Counted from the stretch's first letter, positions 35,134 to 47,960 are shown. The stretch is DNA of 64,000 nt from Tenodera sinensis (GCA_030765045.1 CM060974.1:49166839-49230838), one strand, 5' to 3'. Notes: generated by a model from the letters alone, not told the origin. Numbers and translations are program-made.

Positions 35134-38100
35134 ATGAAAGCCACATACATGAATGTGAGTCCTAAAGATAAACATTCCGGAGTTAAAACTGTCCCCCAAT
35201 CGGATCTCCGGGTGGGGACATCTTTAGGCAAATTTCATCATTGTTCCAATACTTTAAGAATTCTACAATGGAATGCAGGAGGCATGTCCCAGCCTAAAAA
35301 ACAAGAGCTAATGAAAATATTAAAAGACCAAGATATAGATGTCTTCACAGTGCAAGAAGCCAATATATCACAAGAACAGGAAATATACTTTGAAATGGAT
35401 CAGTACACTACACATATACTTCCAAAGGCTCGTCAAATAGCAAGTGGTATTCTTACAGGGATTAAAAGAAATATGAAAGCTACTATCCAAATCCAAAAAA
35501 CAATGGAAGAACAAGATAAATCAGAAATAGTTAGAATTGAAGTATGGAAAAGTAACTACCACTATAGAATTTACAGTATCTACAATCCTCCAGACAATAC
35601 ACTAGATCTAAATTCTATTCCCATAGAACCCAAAAGTATTTTAATAGGTGATTTTAATGCACACTCCCCTAGGTGGGGCTACAGAGATATAAATTCAGCA
35701 GGAAGAGTCATAGAAGACCTATTAAACTCGTCAACAATGGAATTAATATTTAATCCAAATGATCCACCCACTTACCTTCATTATAATGGTTCGGGTACAA
35801 ATCCTGACCTTCTGACGGTGTCATCTGACATAATTGACAATACAAAAAGAGAAATAATAGAAGACCCAGGTTCAGGCCACAGAATCACCATAAACTCCAT
35901 AAGAGGTCTAATAAATAAAAGTAACAAACCAAAAGTTAAAACTTCTTGGAATTTTAAAAAAGCAGATTGGTCCAGTTTCCAAAATGAGATGGAAGGGAAG
36001 TGTAATATACTGTTAGAATCAGAGTTCAAGTCAACAGATGAAATGAATAAAAAAATTTGTGAAATATTACTGACAGCAGCCAAAACACATATCCCCAAAG
36101 GAAAGTTAAAGAAATATAGCTACTTTTGGTCTCCATCTTTATCTAAGTTAAAACACGAAAGAAATATAGCAAGAGTCAAAGCCGAAAGAACCAAGTGTCC
36201 AGAAGATGTACAAAACTGGAGAAGAAAAGCAGCCATTTTTAAGAAAGAATTAATTACAGCAAAAAGGGCCAGTTTCACAAATTTTGTAGAACATATGGAC
36301 TATAGGAAAGATGGAAATAAAATATACAAATTCCTTAATAAAACAAAATTATCAAAAAATACAACTGAACCATTAAAATATAATAACAAAAGCTTAACTA
36401 CAGATAGGGAAATAGCAGAATCCCTTAACAAGTTTTATGCTCAGTCACAAAGAGTACCCCAAGCGTATAAAAAACAAGATAAGGCTATCCAAAAAACTAT
36501 CAGAGAAACTAGTAAGCCAAAAGGTATACGAAATGATATTTTTATTCAGGATTTTAATGAAACAGAACTGGATTTAGCAATTGAACAATTACAGAACAAA
36601 AAATCTGGACCTGATAAGATCCATCCAGAGTTTATTAAACACCTTGGCAGGAAAGGAAAAGAAATCCTACTTAAACTGTATAACACGTGTTGGAGAATGA
36701 CTGTACCTTCCGACTGGAAAAAAGCCATTATCATCCCGATTTTAAAGAAAAACAAACCCTCAAACAATATTAATAGTTTCAGACCAATATCTTTGACCAG
36801 TGTTATTGCAAAAGTGATGGAAAGAATGGTGGCATCTAGACTTAACTGGTTCCTAGAATATTACAACTTAATTAATAGTTCACAGACCGGCTTCAGACAG
36901 AATCATAGTACAAGTGAAAATGTACTCCTACTAAGCCAAGACATCAAGGAAGCTTTCAATAGAAAGGAGGATACCTTGGCAGTATTCATTGATTTTAAAT
37001 CAGCATATGACTCAGTCTGGAGAAATAAATTAGTTGATAAGTTGCAATCAATAGGTGTGAAAAGTAACATGCTTAAGTGGATAACTCAGTTTATTTCACA
37101 AAGATTTTGTGCCACAAAATATAATACATACATTTCCAAATATAAACAAACACACCGAGGACTTCCACAAGGTGCTGTTCTGAGCACAACACTCTTTAAC
37201 ATATATATAAATGACCTTCCATCAATAATAAAAACTTTAGAAACCAAAATTGCTCTATTTGCTGACGATGTAGTCATTTGGACTTCAGGCTCTTCAAAAA
37301 AACTTGAATTAATTAAAGACAGAATAGAAACAGCCCTAAACAAAGTACATGAATGGAGCTCCAAAAACCTCATGACTATCAATGTGGAAAAAACAAATTA
37401 TGAATTATTTACACTAAAATACAAACCAGTTAATACTAGCATAAATTATAATGGTAAACCACTCAAAGCAGTTGATGATGCCAAATACTTAGGCATCACT
37501 TTCGACAGAAAGCTAAGTTGGAAAAAACTTATAACAAACATCTCAGAAAAGGTTGAAAAGAAATTGCAAATCCTGAAAAGGTTAGCTGGTGCTAAATGGG
37601 GCTGCTCAAGGAGAGTCCTTAACACAACATACAAAATGTATATTAAACCAAACCTCTTGTACTGTTCTGAAGCTTTAATAACAGCAGCAAATGCTAACAT
37701 CAATAAACTTGAACAAATACAAAATCAGGCTCTTCGCCTAATCACTGGAGCAGTTAAATCCACACCTATTGATGCCATGCTTGCCTTAACACGGACCCCA
37801 TCAATAACAACAAAAATAGAAGAACAAGCATTGCTCCAACACGAGAAAATGTTACGACTGCCAAACTCTAAATGGACAGAGGAGAACCTCCCCCCTTCAA
37901 TCCTTAAAACTCATAGTAGTTTCCTAGAAAAGGTAACACAGATTAAATCTAAATTGAACATTCCTAACACCAGAGAAAATCTACTTATTAGAGAAAATCC
38001 ATTGGAATTATTGCAACCTACCTTCAATTTGGAATTAATAGAGGAAATAAGTAAATCAGACACACCAAAAGAAATACAAAAACTTCTAGCTCTGGAAACA

Positions 38101-38907
38101 ATCAATACTAGGTATCCCACAGAAGAATGGCTGCACATATATACTGATGGATCCTCGAAGGAAAACCTTACTGGAGCTGGAGTTACATGTTCACATTTTT
38201 CCTTTTATCATTCTGTTGGCAGAGACACAACAAATTATGATGGAGAAATAGAGGCTATATACATTGCTCTCCGACAATTATTAAATCTTCCCTTAAATAA
38301 ATTTAACAAGGCAGTAATTCTTTCGGATTCTAAAGCTGCAATTCAGGGAATATGTTCAAATACTACAAAGAAGTCAACAAAAATTAGAGAATGCTACAAA
38401 ATGTTAACACAACTCCAAAAAGTTAATAAGACTGTTCATCTCCAATGGATTCCAGCACACTGTGGAGTCATGGGGAACGAAGCTGCAGACTCACTTGCAA
38501 AGAAAGCCACAACAATAACACAAAAGTCTAAATTCAATTTCTCATATTCCTCAATAAAACGCTTGATCATTAAAAATTTTTGTCATTCATACCTACAAGA
38601 AATAGAAACAAATGCCAAAGATAAAAAATGGATTACACTACTTTCCAATCCAGATATAATCCCCCAGAGACCAAGGAAAACAGCTGTTGCAGCCTTCCGA
38701 CTATTGACAAATCATGACTGCTTGGCAAGTCATCTCTCCAGAATAGGTATCTCAGCCTCACCGATATGTGTCCTGTGTAACGATCCAGCAGAAATGAATG
38801 AAGAACACTTGAAGACCTGTGAAGCATTAAGATCAGAAGAAACTACAGTTCAAAAGTATTGGAAAGCACGAATGCTAATGGCTTCATTGCCAGATGCAAG
38901 GCACTAG
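35134..38907 (+). CDS. LINE copy D polyprotein: endonuclease-RT-RNase H (1257 aa)
   Basis: Uninterrupted ORF for a retrotransposase that would nick target DNA, reverse-transcribe its RNA at the nick and degrade the RNA strand. An apurinic-type endonuclease lies at about residues 40-255 (QWNAGG near 45, VQEAN near 73, GDFNAHSPRWG near 172, SGHRITINS near 247). The RT lies at about 480-770 (FIDFKSAYDSV near 618, QGAVLSTTLFN, FADDVV near 708). RNase H is at about 1000-1125 (YTDGSS, DGEIEAI, SDSKAA, GNEAAD), and a C-terminal CVLC...H...C motif near 1220. The architecture fits the I group of LINEs; the clade is not certain. Unlike copies B and C it has Lys at position 111. It has lost one codon, Pro in SPGPDK (reads KKSGPDK), which may impair the RT. 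The start is the first ATG of the frame. Stop TAG is followed at once by the tail. Confidence 0.95.
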   Translation: MKATYMNVSPKDKHSGVKTVPQSDLRVGTSLGKFHHCSNTLRILQWNAGGMSQPKKQELMKILKDQDIDVFTVQEANISQEQEIYFEMDQYTTHILPKARQIASGILTGIKRNMKATIQIQKTMEEQDKSEIVRIEVWKSNYHYRIYSIYNPPDNTLDLNSIPIEPKSILIGDFNAHSPRWGYRDINSAGRVIEDLLNSSTMELIFNPNDPPTYLHYNGSGTNPDLLTVSSDIIDNTKREIIEDPGSGHRITINSIRGLINKSNKPKVKTSWNFKKADWSSFQNEMEGKCNILLESEFKSTDEMNKKICEILLTAAKTHIPKGKLKKYSYFWSPSLSKLKHERNIARVKAERTKCPEDVQNWRRKAAIFKKELITAKRASFTNFVEHMDYRKDGNKIYKFLNKTKLSKNTTEPLKYNNKSLTTDREIAESLNKFYAQSQRVPQAYKKQDKAIQKTIRETSKPKGIRNDIFIQDFNETELDLAIEQLQNKKSGPDKIHPEFIKHLGRKGKEILLKLYNTCWRMTVPSDWKKAIIIPILKKNKPSNNINSFRPISLTSVIAKVMERMVASRLNWFLEYYNLINSSQTGFRQNHSTSENVLLLSQDIKEAFNRKEDTLAVFIDFKSAYDSVWRNKLVDKLQSIGVKSNMLKWITQFISQRFCATKYNTYISKYKQTHRGLPQGAVLSTTLFNIYINDLPSIIKTLETKIALFADDVVIWTSGSSKKLELIKDRIETALNKVHEWSSKNLMTINVEKTNYELFTLKYKPVNTSINYNGKPLKAVDDAKYLGITFDRKLSWKKLITNISEKVEKKLQILKRLAGAKWGCSRRVLNTTYKMYIKPNLLYCSEALITAANANINKLEQIQNQALRLITGAVKSTPIDAMLALTRTPSITTKIEEQALLQHEKMLRLPNSKWTEENLPPSILKTHSSFLEKVTQIKSKLNIPNTRENLLIRENPLELLQPTFNLELIEEISKSDTPKEIQKLLALETINTRYPTEEWLHIYTDGSSKENLTGAGVTCSHFSFYHSVGRDTTNYDGEIEAIYIALRQLLNLPLNKFNKAVILSDSKAAIQGICSNTTKKSTKIRECYKMLTQLQKVNKTVHLQWIPAHCGVMGNEAADSLAKKATTITQKSKFNFSYSSIKRLIIKNFCHSYLQEIETNAKDKKWITLLSNPDIIPQRPRKTAVAAFRLLTNHDCLASHLSRIGISASPICVLCNDPAEMNEEHLKTCEALRSEETTVQKYWKARMLMASLPDARH

Positions 38908-38971
38908 AAAACAACAACAACAACAAACAACAATGCTCCTTTTCAAACCAAAAGATTTTATTATACATATA

Positions 38972-39812
38972 CAGGGTGTATATGTATGCTTATTATATTG
39001 TGTGGGATGGCACACTGACCGATTTTTAAACAGGAACCCCTGTCCGGAAATGTACGATTTGGACGCTGTAGAGCGTCAACGTCTGTGAACAAACTTGTCA
39101 CAATTTAACATTCGTTTCGGAATCTTAATATGGAAAGCGTGCAACTCTTTAGCCATTTGTGTACTGGGATGAACGACCTGAGCATAATGACATTCTTGCA
39201 CATGTGCTCAATTCCTTCATAGAGTCCTTGGTGCACATCCTACAGCGTCACTTATGTAGTTTCTAGTACACGAACGTTTAAACAGCTGTAAGACACATAC
39301 CAGTACGCAGCTGCTGAAATAGCCAACTTGAGTACATTGATATAAATGTGCGGAATCACCTCAACATTGCATATGCAAATCGACGGATTGGTAGAGGTGA
39401 ACCGGTTCCGTAGCCAGCGCGATCGCCAGATCTGACACCTTTGGAGTATTTTCTGTAGTGTTGTATGGTGTATGACACTCCTGTCACGTCAGCGGATGAC
39501 CTTATTGCTCGAGTTTCGGAGTGATTGAAAATCTTCAAAGACAACCCCACGTATAGGGTCATGTGCATGAGGCTTACTAATGCCGATATAGGCTCTGCGA
39601 AGATCTAGGAAGTACACAGTTCGAAGCCCGTTTGTAATGTGGACAGCTCGATGTTGGGTTTAGTGACGAAATGAGAACGTACACCCATCTCACACTTCGA
39701 TGCGCTAGTGTCCAAACCGTGCATTTATAAACAAGGGTTCCTATATGAAAATCGCTCAGAATGCTATCCCGTACAACATATTAAGCGTTGTCGCTGTTTT
39801 TGGGACACCCTG
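38972..39812 (+). mobile_element. Mariner element (copy 3), both TIRs and TA duplication
   Basis: 841 bp. Ends CAGGGTGT and ACACCCTG, with TIRs of about 80 bp (left GATTTTTAAACAGGAACCCC matches the right end in reverse). TA at 38970-38971 and 39813-39814. The interior keeps a decayed transposase C-terminus on the plus strand near 39360-39550 (ACGTCAGCGGATGACC region). Shorter than a full mariner, so internally deleted and not self-mobile. Confidence 0.9.
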
Positions 39813-39814
39813 TA

Positions 39815-41120
39815 CACAACAATTAATCAAATTAATATGTTGCTGCCCCAGTATAGCATTGAATGTCCACAATATCAGTTTCAATATTCTTTTTTCCAAA
39901 GTGATATAGAATACATAGCGTTAGATTTAAATTTGCCCTTATGAAAACGCCAAGTTAAAGGTTTATGTTTATTTTGCTCAGAGCATCCATTTGGGGATCA
40001 AATATTCCTTTCAGGTTTTTAATAACTTCCATTCAATAGGATGCTAGTGACAAAATGGTTGCAACTCCACCTTTTATCACTCACATGTTAAACAAAAATC
40101 AAAAGCGGCGGATTTTATAGAAACACATAAGTATAGTGCAAAAGTATGGGGCATAGCCGATTGGGTAAATGGTGAACAAAGTTAATTTGTTTAAAAACAA
40201 ACTTTCTTTATTTTCAGATGTTTACAAGCTGCTGCATGCCTTGCTATTCCATTTCCTGCTTGCTTTGTGGCTCCAATATTTGCGCAGGCTACTCTTTTGC
40301 AAATAAGCTTCACGCTTGCCCCCTTCCTTCTTTTTATGTACACAGTAAACCTAATTTATATAGCATTTCATGTCGTCAATGTGAAGTATCCTTTTCGTTT
40401 TCTAAACTAACGATATTCAGTGTAAACCGTGTGACATCCGTTTATTGCTCTTTCCTTTCCTAAATATTTGGTTAGATATCTACCGAATTCAAGTAATTCA
40501 AACCCGCAGGATCTTCCAGGGTAGTGCAAGGTCACACAAACCAGCACGTACATAATAAACAATTTATTTAAAATAATTTAACTAACTTAAATAGTATACA
40601 ATCAAGAAAATGTGAAACTATTAAAAGATATACCTACCATCAAACAAATGTGAAAGCTAACACTGTTTAAATCTCAAAGAAATAAAGATGGACAATTTGA
40701 GGAAAATATTACGGCTAATCATCTGTTAAACAATCTACCATCCTGAGCAGTTTCTTCTTGATCCTCTTACAATTAATTACCGTCTGATCATGGAGGCTAC
40801 ACGTTCATTAGCAGTTAAGCAATATTTGAGATAATTAAATATACCACAAATTTAAATGAAAATGACGAATGCATCTTTAATGTTCACACACGTCTCCTTT
40901 TAATAATTGCTTCACATAATTTTACCATACATGTTAAAACTTTACCTTCACATTCTGTTAAATTTACACAATTCTTCCTACTTCGCCCAAATGCTCCTAT
41001 TTGACTAATTGGAAGGATCTAGTGTCCAAGTGCATTAATTACAATTCCCCTTTCGCCACCTTCTTTTTAGAAATTACAATAGTTCGCTTCCACACATTAA
41101 AGGCAAATACTTTTCTTTCA
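39815..41120. other. Unassigned AT-rich sequence
   Basis: Apart from the Cys-rich exon-like segment at 40219-40342, nothing is recognised. Confidence 0.4.
40219..40342 (+). pseudogene. Cys-rich exon-like segment, copy 2
   Basis: Follows the acceptor-like TTCTTTATTTTCAG and is open in the same phase as 34640-34747, with a possible donor CACA|GTAAAC at its end. Cys spacing is conserved with the first copy, as compared there. A third, weaker echo (TATAGCATTTCATGTCGTC) follows at about 40360. No family recognised. Confidence 0.25.
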
Positions 41121-41514
41121 CTTGGTCTCGTTATCGACACACGTGATGGATGTCTTCCCGAGGAAGAGTCAAACAGTTGCTGTGTTCTTTGACCTAGAGA
41201 AGGCGTATAGCACTTCTACCAGAACACCTGTCTCTTACTTTGTTTTTAATGATAATTTGCATCGCCAGCACTCCCTGGCCCTACTCCCTGCTACACGGGG
41301 AGTAGTGACTGGAATCATGTTCAGGGGAATAGACTTCGGGAGGTGGAACCACTCCCTGTCACCTGGAGGACTTCGTCGTGAGGAAGTGATTTTAGCCAGA
41401 TTACGCATCGGGCACTGCCACTTTAGTGATAGTCACCTTCTATCCCCAGATGCTGTGCTGCTCTGCTCTCACTGTAATGAGCCTTTGACAGTGCTGCATG
41501 TTTTAACTCAGTGC

Positions 41515-42871
<1,357 letters not shown>

Positions 42872-42938
42872 CTCAGTGCCAGTTTTTAGCTCTCTTATGT
42901 GTGTCCCTGGGTCTGCTAGCTATCCTTTCTGAGGTGCT

Positions 42939-43180
42939 TTTTTGGTAGTGTTTAACGCTCGCATTTACTACATACGGCACCGCAGGCGGTAACACTGATA
43001 CATGGAATGTAGATGGAGCACCGGTGCAATGAGATGGCGGGGGAAACTGGAGAACCAAGAGGAAAGCCACCCCAGCACCGCTTCGTTCACCAAAAATCAC
43101 ACATGCGGTTGCCTGGGATTGAACCCGGCCTGCGTTGGTGAGAAGCGAATGGTCTAACCACTCGACCACGGCACGGTCTG
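42939..43180 (-). repeat. tRNA-derived SINE (family 4), copy 1, with TSD
   Basis: Minus strand. Head GTCGAGTGGTTAGACCATTC, B-box GGGTTCAATCCCAGG, body CCGCCATCTCATTGCACCGG. The 10-bp TSD CTGAGGTGCT is at 42929-42938 and 43181-43190. Confidence 0.92.
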
Positions 43181-43389
43181 CTGAGGTGCTGGTAGATGCT
43201 GTAAATGCAGTAGTACGGTTGCTTAATTTTATCTGTCGTAGCAGAATGCGGGGGGGGGGGGGGACTATGTTTGAATAGCTGAATTTAGATTTTGTTTTTG
43301 TTTGATTGCCCGTTGATGAGATTCAGTTTTATAGTTTCCGTTATGGTTTTGTTTACTGTTTTAGCTCTACTCTTACAGTTCCCATTACT

Positions 43390-43540
43390 GTTTTGGTGTT
43401 CATTTAATTGCTGCAAAATTTTAGACAGTAGGCATAGTGCCTGCACTTTCCATTTACTGGCAGTATTTCGATGATCTTTTAACTGTTGCAATATTTTAGG
43501 CTGCAGGGGTAGTGCCTGCACTTTCCATTTTATTGCATCA
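43390..43540. repeat. Tandem duplication, about 74-bp unit
   Basis: Two units, each with TGCAA.ATTTTAG, GTAGTGCCTGCACTTTCCAT-type sequence. Confidence 0.75.
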
Positions 43541-43851
43541 TCTGAGCACGAAAGACCATTGTAGTTGTGCACCCTAAAGCCCGACTACCACTACTATGTT
43601 TCCAGCTGAAACGTTGAATTAATTCTTTAGTTTACCATACAATCACTCAGAAAGATAGAATATATTTAGTCATGACGAATTATCTAATAATTATGACGAT
43701 GCTAAAAATATCACACATTAATAAGATAAAAGTCCATCATCCAAAGATATTGGTGATAATACAATGAATGAAGAACCTGTAGAGGAACAGGCAAATGACA
43801 GCATTGTTGCCAAATTGTCTTAAGTAGTACTACATGTCCCTGCTCCATGCA
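43541..43851. other. Unassigned sequence
   Basis: Nothing recognised before the next SINE. Confidence 0.4.
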
Positions 43852-44090
43852 GTCGGTTTGGGTGGCTTAGTTGGTTGGACGTTGGCCTACTGATCCCAAG
43901 GTTGTGGGTACAAATCCGGCCCACACTGCTGGTTTTTAAGTGTGCTTAAAAACGACAGCGCCTTGTCAGTAGATTTACTGGCATGTAAAAGAACTCCAAC
44001 GAAATGAAATACCGGCACTCCGGCGACACCGATGTGATCCTGACAACTGACAGCGTCATTAAACAACAAAATAATCTTAATTTTTTGTGC
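43852..44090 (+). repeat. tRNA-derived SINE (family 2), copy 2
   Basis: Head GGTGGCTTAGTTGGTTGG with A-box, B-box GGGTACAAATCC. The tail ends ACAACAAAATAAT. A short TSD-like CCATGCA is at 43845-43851 and 44092-44098. Confidence 0.88.
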
Positions 44091-44315
44091 CCCATGCAAG
44101 AGAGATGGCCATAAGATGTCAAGCTCTACTGGAACAATTTTTCCAGCTGTGGAAAGTAACGAATCTAGTGTAGATGGTACAGAACTGCAGTAGAAAATAC
44201 ATCTAGAAGATGTGGGTATCACAATGTATGGATAGAGGGGCCAAGTCCTACAGATTAGTCAAAGAAACTTACAGTGAGTGGAAAATATGTCATAGAATGG
44301 TGAGTGTTGACAGAT

Positions 44316-44549
44316 TAAAAAAAAATTATTTTGTTGTTTAACGACGCTGTCAATTGCCAGGATCACATCAGCGTCGCCGGTGTGCCGGAATTTTGTCCCG
44401 CAGGAGTTCTTTTACATGTCAGTAAATCTACTGGCATGGAGCTGTCGTATTTAAGCACACTTAAAAACCATCGGCCTAGGCCGGGTTTGAACCCGCGACC
44501 TTGGGAACAGTAGGCCAGCATCTAACCAACTGAGCCACCCAGACCGACA
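44316..44549 (-). repeat. tRNA-derived SINE (family 2), copy 3, with TSD
   Basis: Minus strand. Head GGGTGGCTCAGTTGGTTAG, B-box GGGTTCAAACCC. TSD AGTGTTGACAGAT at 44303-44315 and 44550-44562. Confidence 0.92.
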
Positions 44550-44821
44550 AGTGTTGACAGATGCTAACATTTTCCAGAATATGAAAGACCAACTTGAAGC
44601 AGCTATAGCTATATTGTATGCCCATTGACAATGGAGCGAACAACTTCCCCAAGAAATTTCTAGTCACAGTAAGGGGATTAGCAGTTTTCTTCCATGAAAT
44701 GTGAAGGGACTAGTTTATTGTGATTATGAAGATTCTGAGATTTCATGATAAACAAGTGTACTATGACAGACTTCGCAGCAGCTAATCCAATCTGGAGTAC
44801 ACTTGTACACAACTGCATATT

Positions 44822-45067
44822 AGGATCCACTGTAGCCGAGTGGTTAGACCATTCGCTTCCCAACAAAGCGGCCCGGGTTCATTCCCAGGCAACCGCATAT
44901 GGGATTTGTGGTGGACGAAGCCACGATGGGGCGGGTTTCCTCTAGGTTCTCTGGTTTTCCCCGCCATCTCATTCTACCGGTGCTCCATCTTCATTCCATG
45001 TATCATCAGCCTCACCGCCTGCCATTCCGTATGTAGTAGCAGCAGGCGTTAAACACTACAACAACTT
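44822..45067 (+). repeat. tRNA-derived SINE (family 4), copy 2
   Basis: Head GCCGAGTGGTTAGACCATTC, B-box GGGTTCATTCCCAGG. The tail ends CACTACAACAAC. CATATT at 44816-44821 and 45068-45073 is a short TSD. Confidence 0.9.
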
Positions 45068-45640
45068 CATATTGAGCTAAAAACCAGGTGCAGTGATTAC
45101 TATAGAAGAGCAGCTCTGTGTATTCAAGGTTCGTTGCTGCTTCGCTCAATGTATGAGTAACAAACCAGATAAGTTAGGTTTCAAGTTCTGGCTTGCTGCA
45201 GACTCTGAAACAAAATTTATGGTGAATGGTTTTCTTATTTGGGAAAACAAGATGAACAGCTACCTAACATGTTGGCACCAGAGCACCATCTTACAATTGA
45301 TGCAATCTTTCACTTCAAAAGGAAGAAATGTTAGTCGTAATAATCTTTTTACTTCTAAATAATTTGCTGAACAGTTGAAATGGAGGAACACAACAATTGT
45401 TCAATGTACTGGACCTAGCCAGAATCAAGAATAGGTTCTATATCGTGGTATAGTAACCAGAGGAGAAATTCTTTGGAAGCTAGAAGAACTTGCAATAACA
45501 TATGCTGTCAAGGAAAGATACAACACATATAACATTAAGGTCACTGAACAAGGTAGGGTGTATAAAATGTGTCCAATTGGAAGGTGTAAATTTCCTAATA
45601 AAATCAGGAAGGCATGCATGAAATGTTATTTTTAGGGTGC

Positions 45641-46140
45641 TCAAATACCCTTAGAAAACAATTGATAGCTTGAAGTGTACGAGGCATGTGCGTGATCCGT
45701 GTTCAGAAAATGTTCAGTACATATGTATGATTGAAGTATTCCAATCAAATGGAATATGACTAAACACAAAACATTGAACTAATTCTATGAATATTCAAAC
45801 TTGAATAAATTGCTACAAATATTTAGAACGTTTGTGAGCATTGCACTCTAAAATGTAATTGATTCACATTGAAGTATTTTCCAGGCTATTTTGTTGTGGT
45901 CTGCTGGAGGTCGGTGCTCCAGGCATTTCGTCTACAGCTGCGGCAGACATCCTCAGTGGTGTTGTTGAAGTCTCCTCGAAGAAGGTATTGCTGCATCTGG
46001 TACATTAATTTTCCACGTCGCTCTATTTCTATACCATGCCTGCTGTCTACTGATTAGCCAGGAGTGCGCAGAGGCAATGGTGGCCAATGGGCAGGATTCT
46101 ATTTCTCTTGTGCTGCTATTGGCCCACTCTGCTTTCCTAT
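45641..46140. other. Unassigned; GC-richer repeat-like block at 45860-46140
   Basis: The GC-richer part (GCGGCAGACATCCTCAGTGG region) recalls fold-back transposon sequence, but no second arm was found. Confidence 0.3.
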
Positions 46141-46420
46141 TTTTACTTTCTCTACTGGTAAGTAGAGGAAGTACTGTATTCTACCCAAAAATTCCATGTT
46201 GAGATTTCACCGGAAATGTGTTTTGAGACCCCCTGAATCCAAAAAAAGCATTTTTAGACAAAGGTCCATGTGTGTGTCTGTGGACAGCATAACTCAAAAA
46301 CGAAAAGTCGGTTAAAAACCAAAGTTGATATTTGAGTTTAATGTCTTTCAGGGATGTCACACAAAGATATTGAAGAAAATAGCCCCACCCTAAACTACCC
46401 TTTACATGGAACATTTTTGG
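46141..46420 (+). repeat. Dispersed repeat, copy without long microsatellite
   Basis: Starts with the hairpin CTCTACTGGTAAGTAGAG, then ACCCAAAAATTCCATGTTG, TTTTGAGACCCCCTGAATCC, a short GTGTGTGTCTGTGG tract and AACTCAAAAACGAAAAGTCG. Homologous to 23000-23200 and to 50145-50400 in reverse. Confidence 0.8.
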
Positions 46421-47654
46421 AAAATTTTTATCTTCTTGAAAATGACTAATGATTTTGATTAAAATGTCATATGTTTGAGATATTTGTATGACAAATGAAA
46501 TGTATGTCTTGAATTTTCTGGCTATAGCCCCTGAAGTCATATTTATTCTGAACGACTTTTGCATAACTGGTAAACCGTTAGAGATACACCAAATCATATT
46601 ATACAACAAATGTAGATCTTGCTAAAATACACAATTTAGGTCCAAATAAATTTTGTTGTAGGCTGAACCATTTCGGAGATATTCCTTGTTAAGTGTGTGA
46701 GTTTTGGAAAACTTAGAACTTTCGTGAAATGGATCATCGTTGTTCATCTTTTTATATGAATTGTAGAAAGACAACAGAATCTCATAGCTTTAAAACATTT
46801 GACTATCGCACAAAGCTTACTGTATTCTAACATTCCCTTGCACCTACAAGGAAATAAGCAACAAGATAATTTGTACAAATGTTTATCTTAACACGAAGAA
46901 GATATAGGAATAAGAGTTTGTAAGAATGGTTAGTACAAGAATAGAGAAAGTCATGTGAGTGTAACACATCAGATTTTTTATGATGTTCTTTGCTTTTGAT
47001 GAGTGGATGCCAGTTGCTGTTTAGTGTCTTAAGTCCTCTTCCTCTTCATTAAAATTGTTAGGATGTTTATAACCCAGGTACTTTAGTAATTGATTCAATT
47101 TTTAACGAGAACATATGAAAACTCCTTTAAAATGTAAGTAAATCTTCTATTTTATGCAGAGAATACACTGAAATACATTATATTGTAAATGAAAAGGTAA
47201 AAGCAGATTGAAAAAGACCATTGTTGGTCTCTCTTAGCTAGCAAGCCAATATTGTTCCTTCCAGACTCAGTGACCTCAGTTATATAGCTCTATTTCAAGT
47301 ATATGCACCCATAACACATATATTACTATAAATTCCCCATCCTGAGTATGAATCATTATGAATTACCTGTATTACAATAAACAACTGAACAACTAATATT
47401 GCACATTTAACAATATGTATTTTCTTTATTCTGTATGTATTCAAAGAGCGCTTATCATTTTCTGCAGCCCACAAATGCCATCTTGCTTGCGAGCCTTCGA
47501 TACTCAAATTTGGTACCTACAGGTCGGTAGTGTCAACCTTAATGCCAAAGCGGGATGTAGGTACTCACAATTCCCCGGTAGCCAGTACCGACATCACACC
47601 TGCTTGTCTTCCAGCCACAGCTTCTGAGTCAACCAGCACCAGCCCCAAAACCCT
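46421..47654. other. Unassigned sequence
   Basis: Probably the continuation of the repeat at first, then ordinary AT-rich DNA. No gene seen. Confidence 0.4.
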
Positions 47655-47850
47655 TTGTGCTAATACTGACACATGGAAGTTTAATGTTGCCGAAATGCAA
47701 CAATTTTCTTAAAGACCCTCCGACCTCTGTCAATGGGTAGTGTGCCTTCCCAGCCAGTTCTCCTTCCCCTCCTCGGTGCTTATACTCTTAGGATACCAGA
47801 GGGCATCGTCGGGTGCCACGGATCTCTCCACCTTCCTTTACCACAGGTAA
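47655..47850 (+). repeat. Unclassified dispersed repeat, copy 2
   Basis: Partner of 33720-33900; see that entry for shared blocks. Confidence 0.5.
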
Positions 47851-47960
47851 CTGCTATACACTTGGCTTCTGTTAGCAGTGATGCAGAACCTACTCCAATC
47901 CCAAGAGCCTATGGAGCAAAAACCATCAGCTCCAAACATTCCTAGCCTAGGCTAGGATCC

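Larger units (their letters stand above)
34762..38931 (+). mobile_element. LINE copy D, full length, intact ORF, with TSD
   Basis: About 4.17 kb. TSD AATGCTCCTTTTCA at 34748-34761 and 38932-38945. The 5' end is GGGGTAGTAAGGGG, as in copy B. The leader is 372 nt, followed by one ORF and then AAAA plus (CAA)n. Three independent copies share this 5' end, so it is the true start of the element. No ORF1 is present. Confidence 0.96.
44100..45640 (+). pseudogene. piggyBac-type transposase relic 2, split by SINEs
   Basis: The best block is 45093-45362: ITIEEQLCVF (usually ITxDEQL, catalytic Asp changed to Glu), CMSNKPDKLGFKFW (usually YxPSKPxKYGIK) and GRNVSRNNLFTSK (usually D-N-x-F-T-S, second Asp changed to Asn). 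Near 45550-45625, RVYKMCPIGRCKFP with KACMKCYF resembles the Cys-rich C-terminal domain. The upstream part, from about 44100, is too decayed to read. Two SINEs (44316-44549, 44822-45067) interrupt it. Loss of both catalytic residues means it is inactive. It is a different, older lineage from relic 1. Confidence 0.8.
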
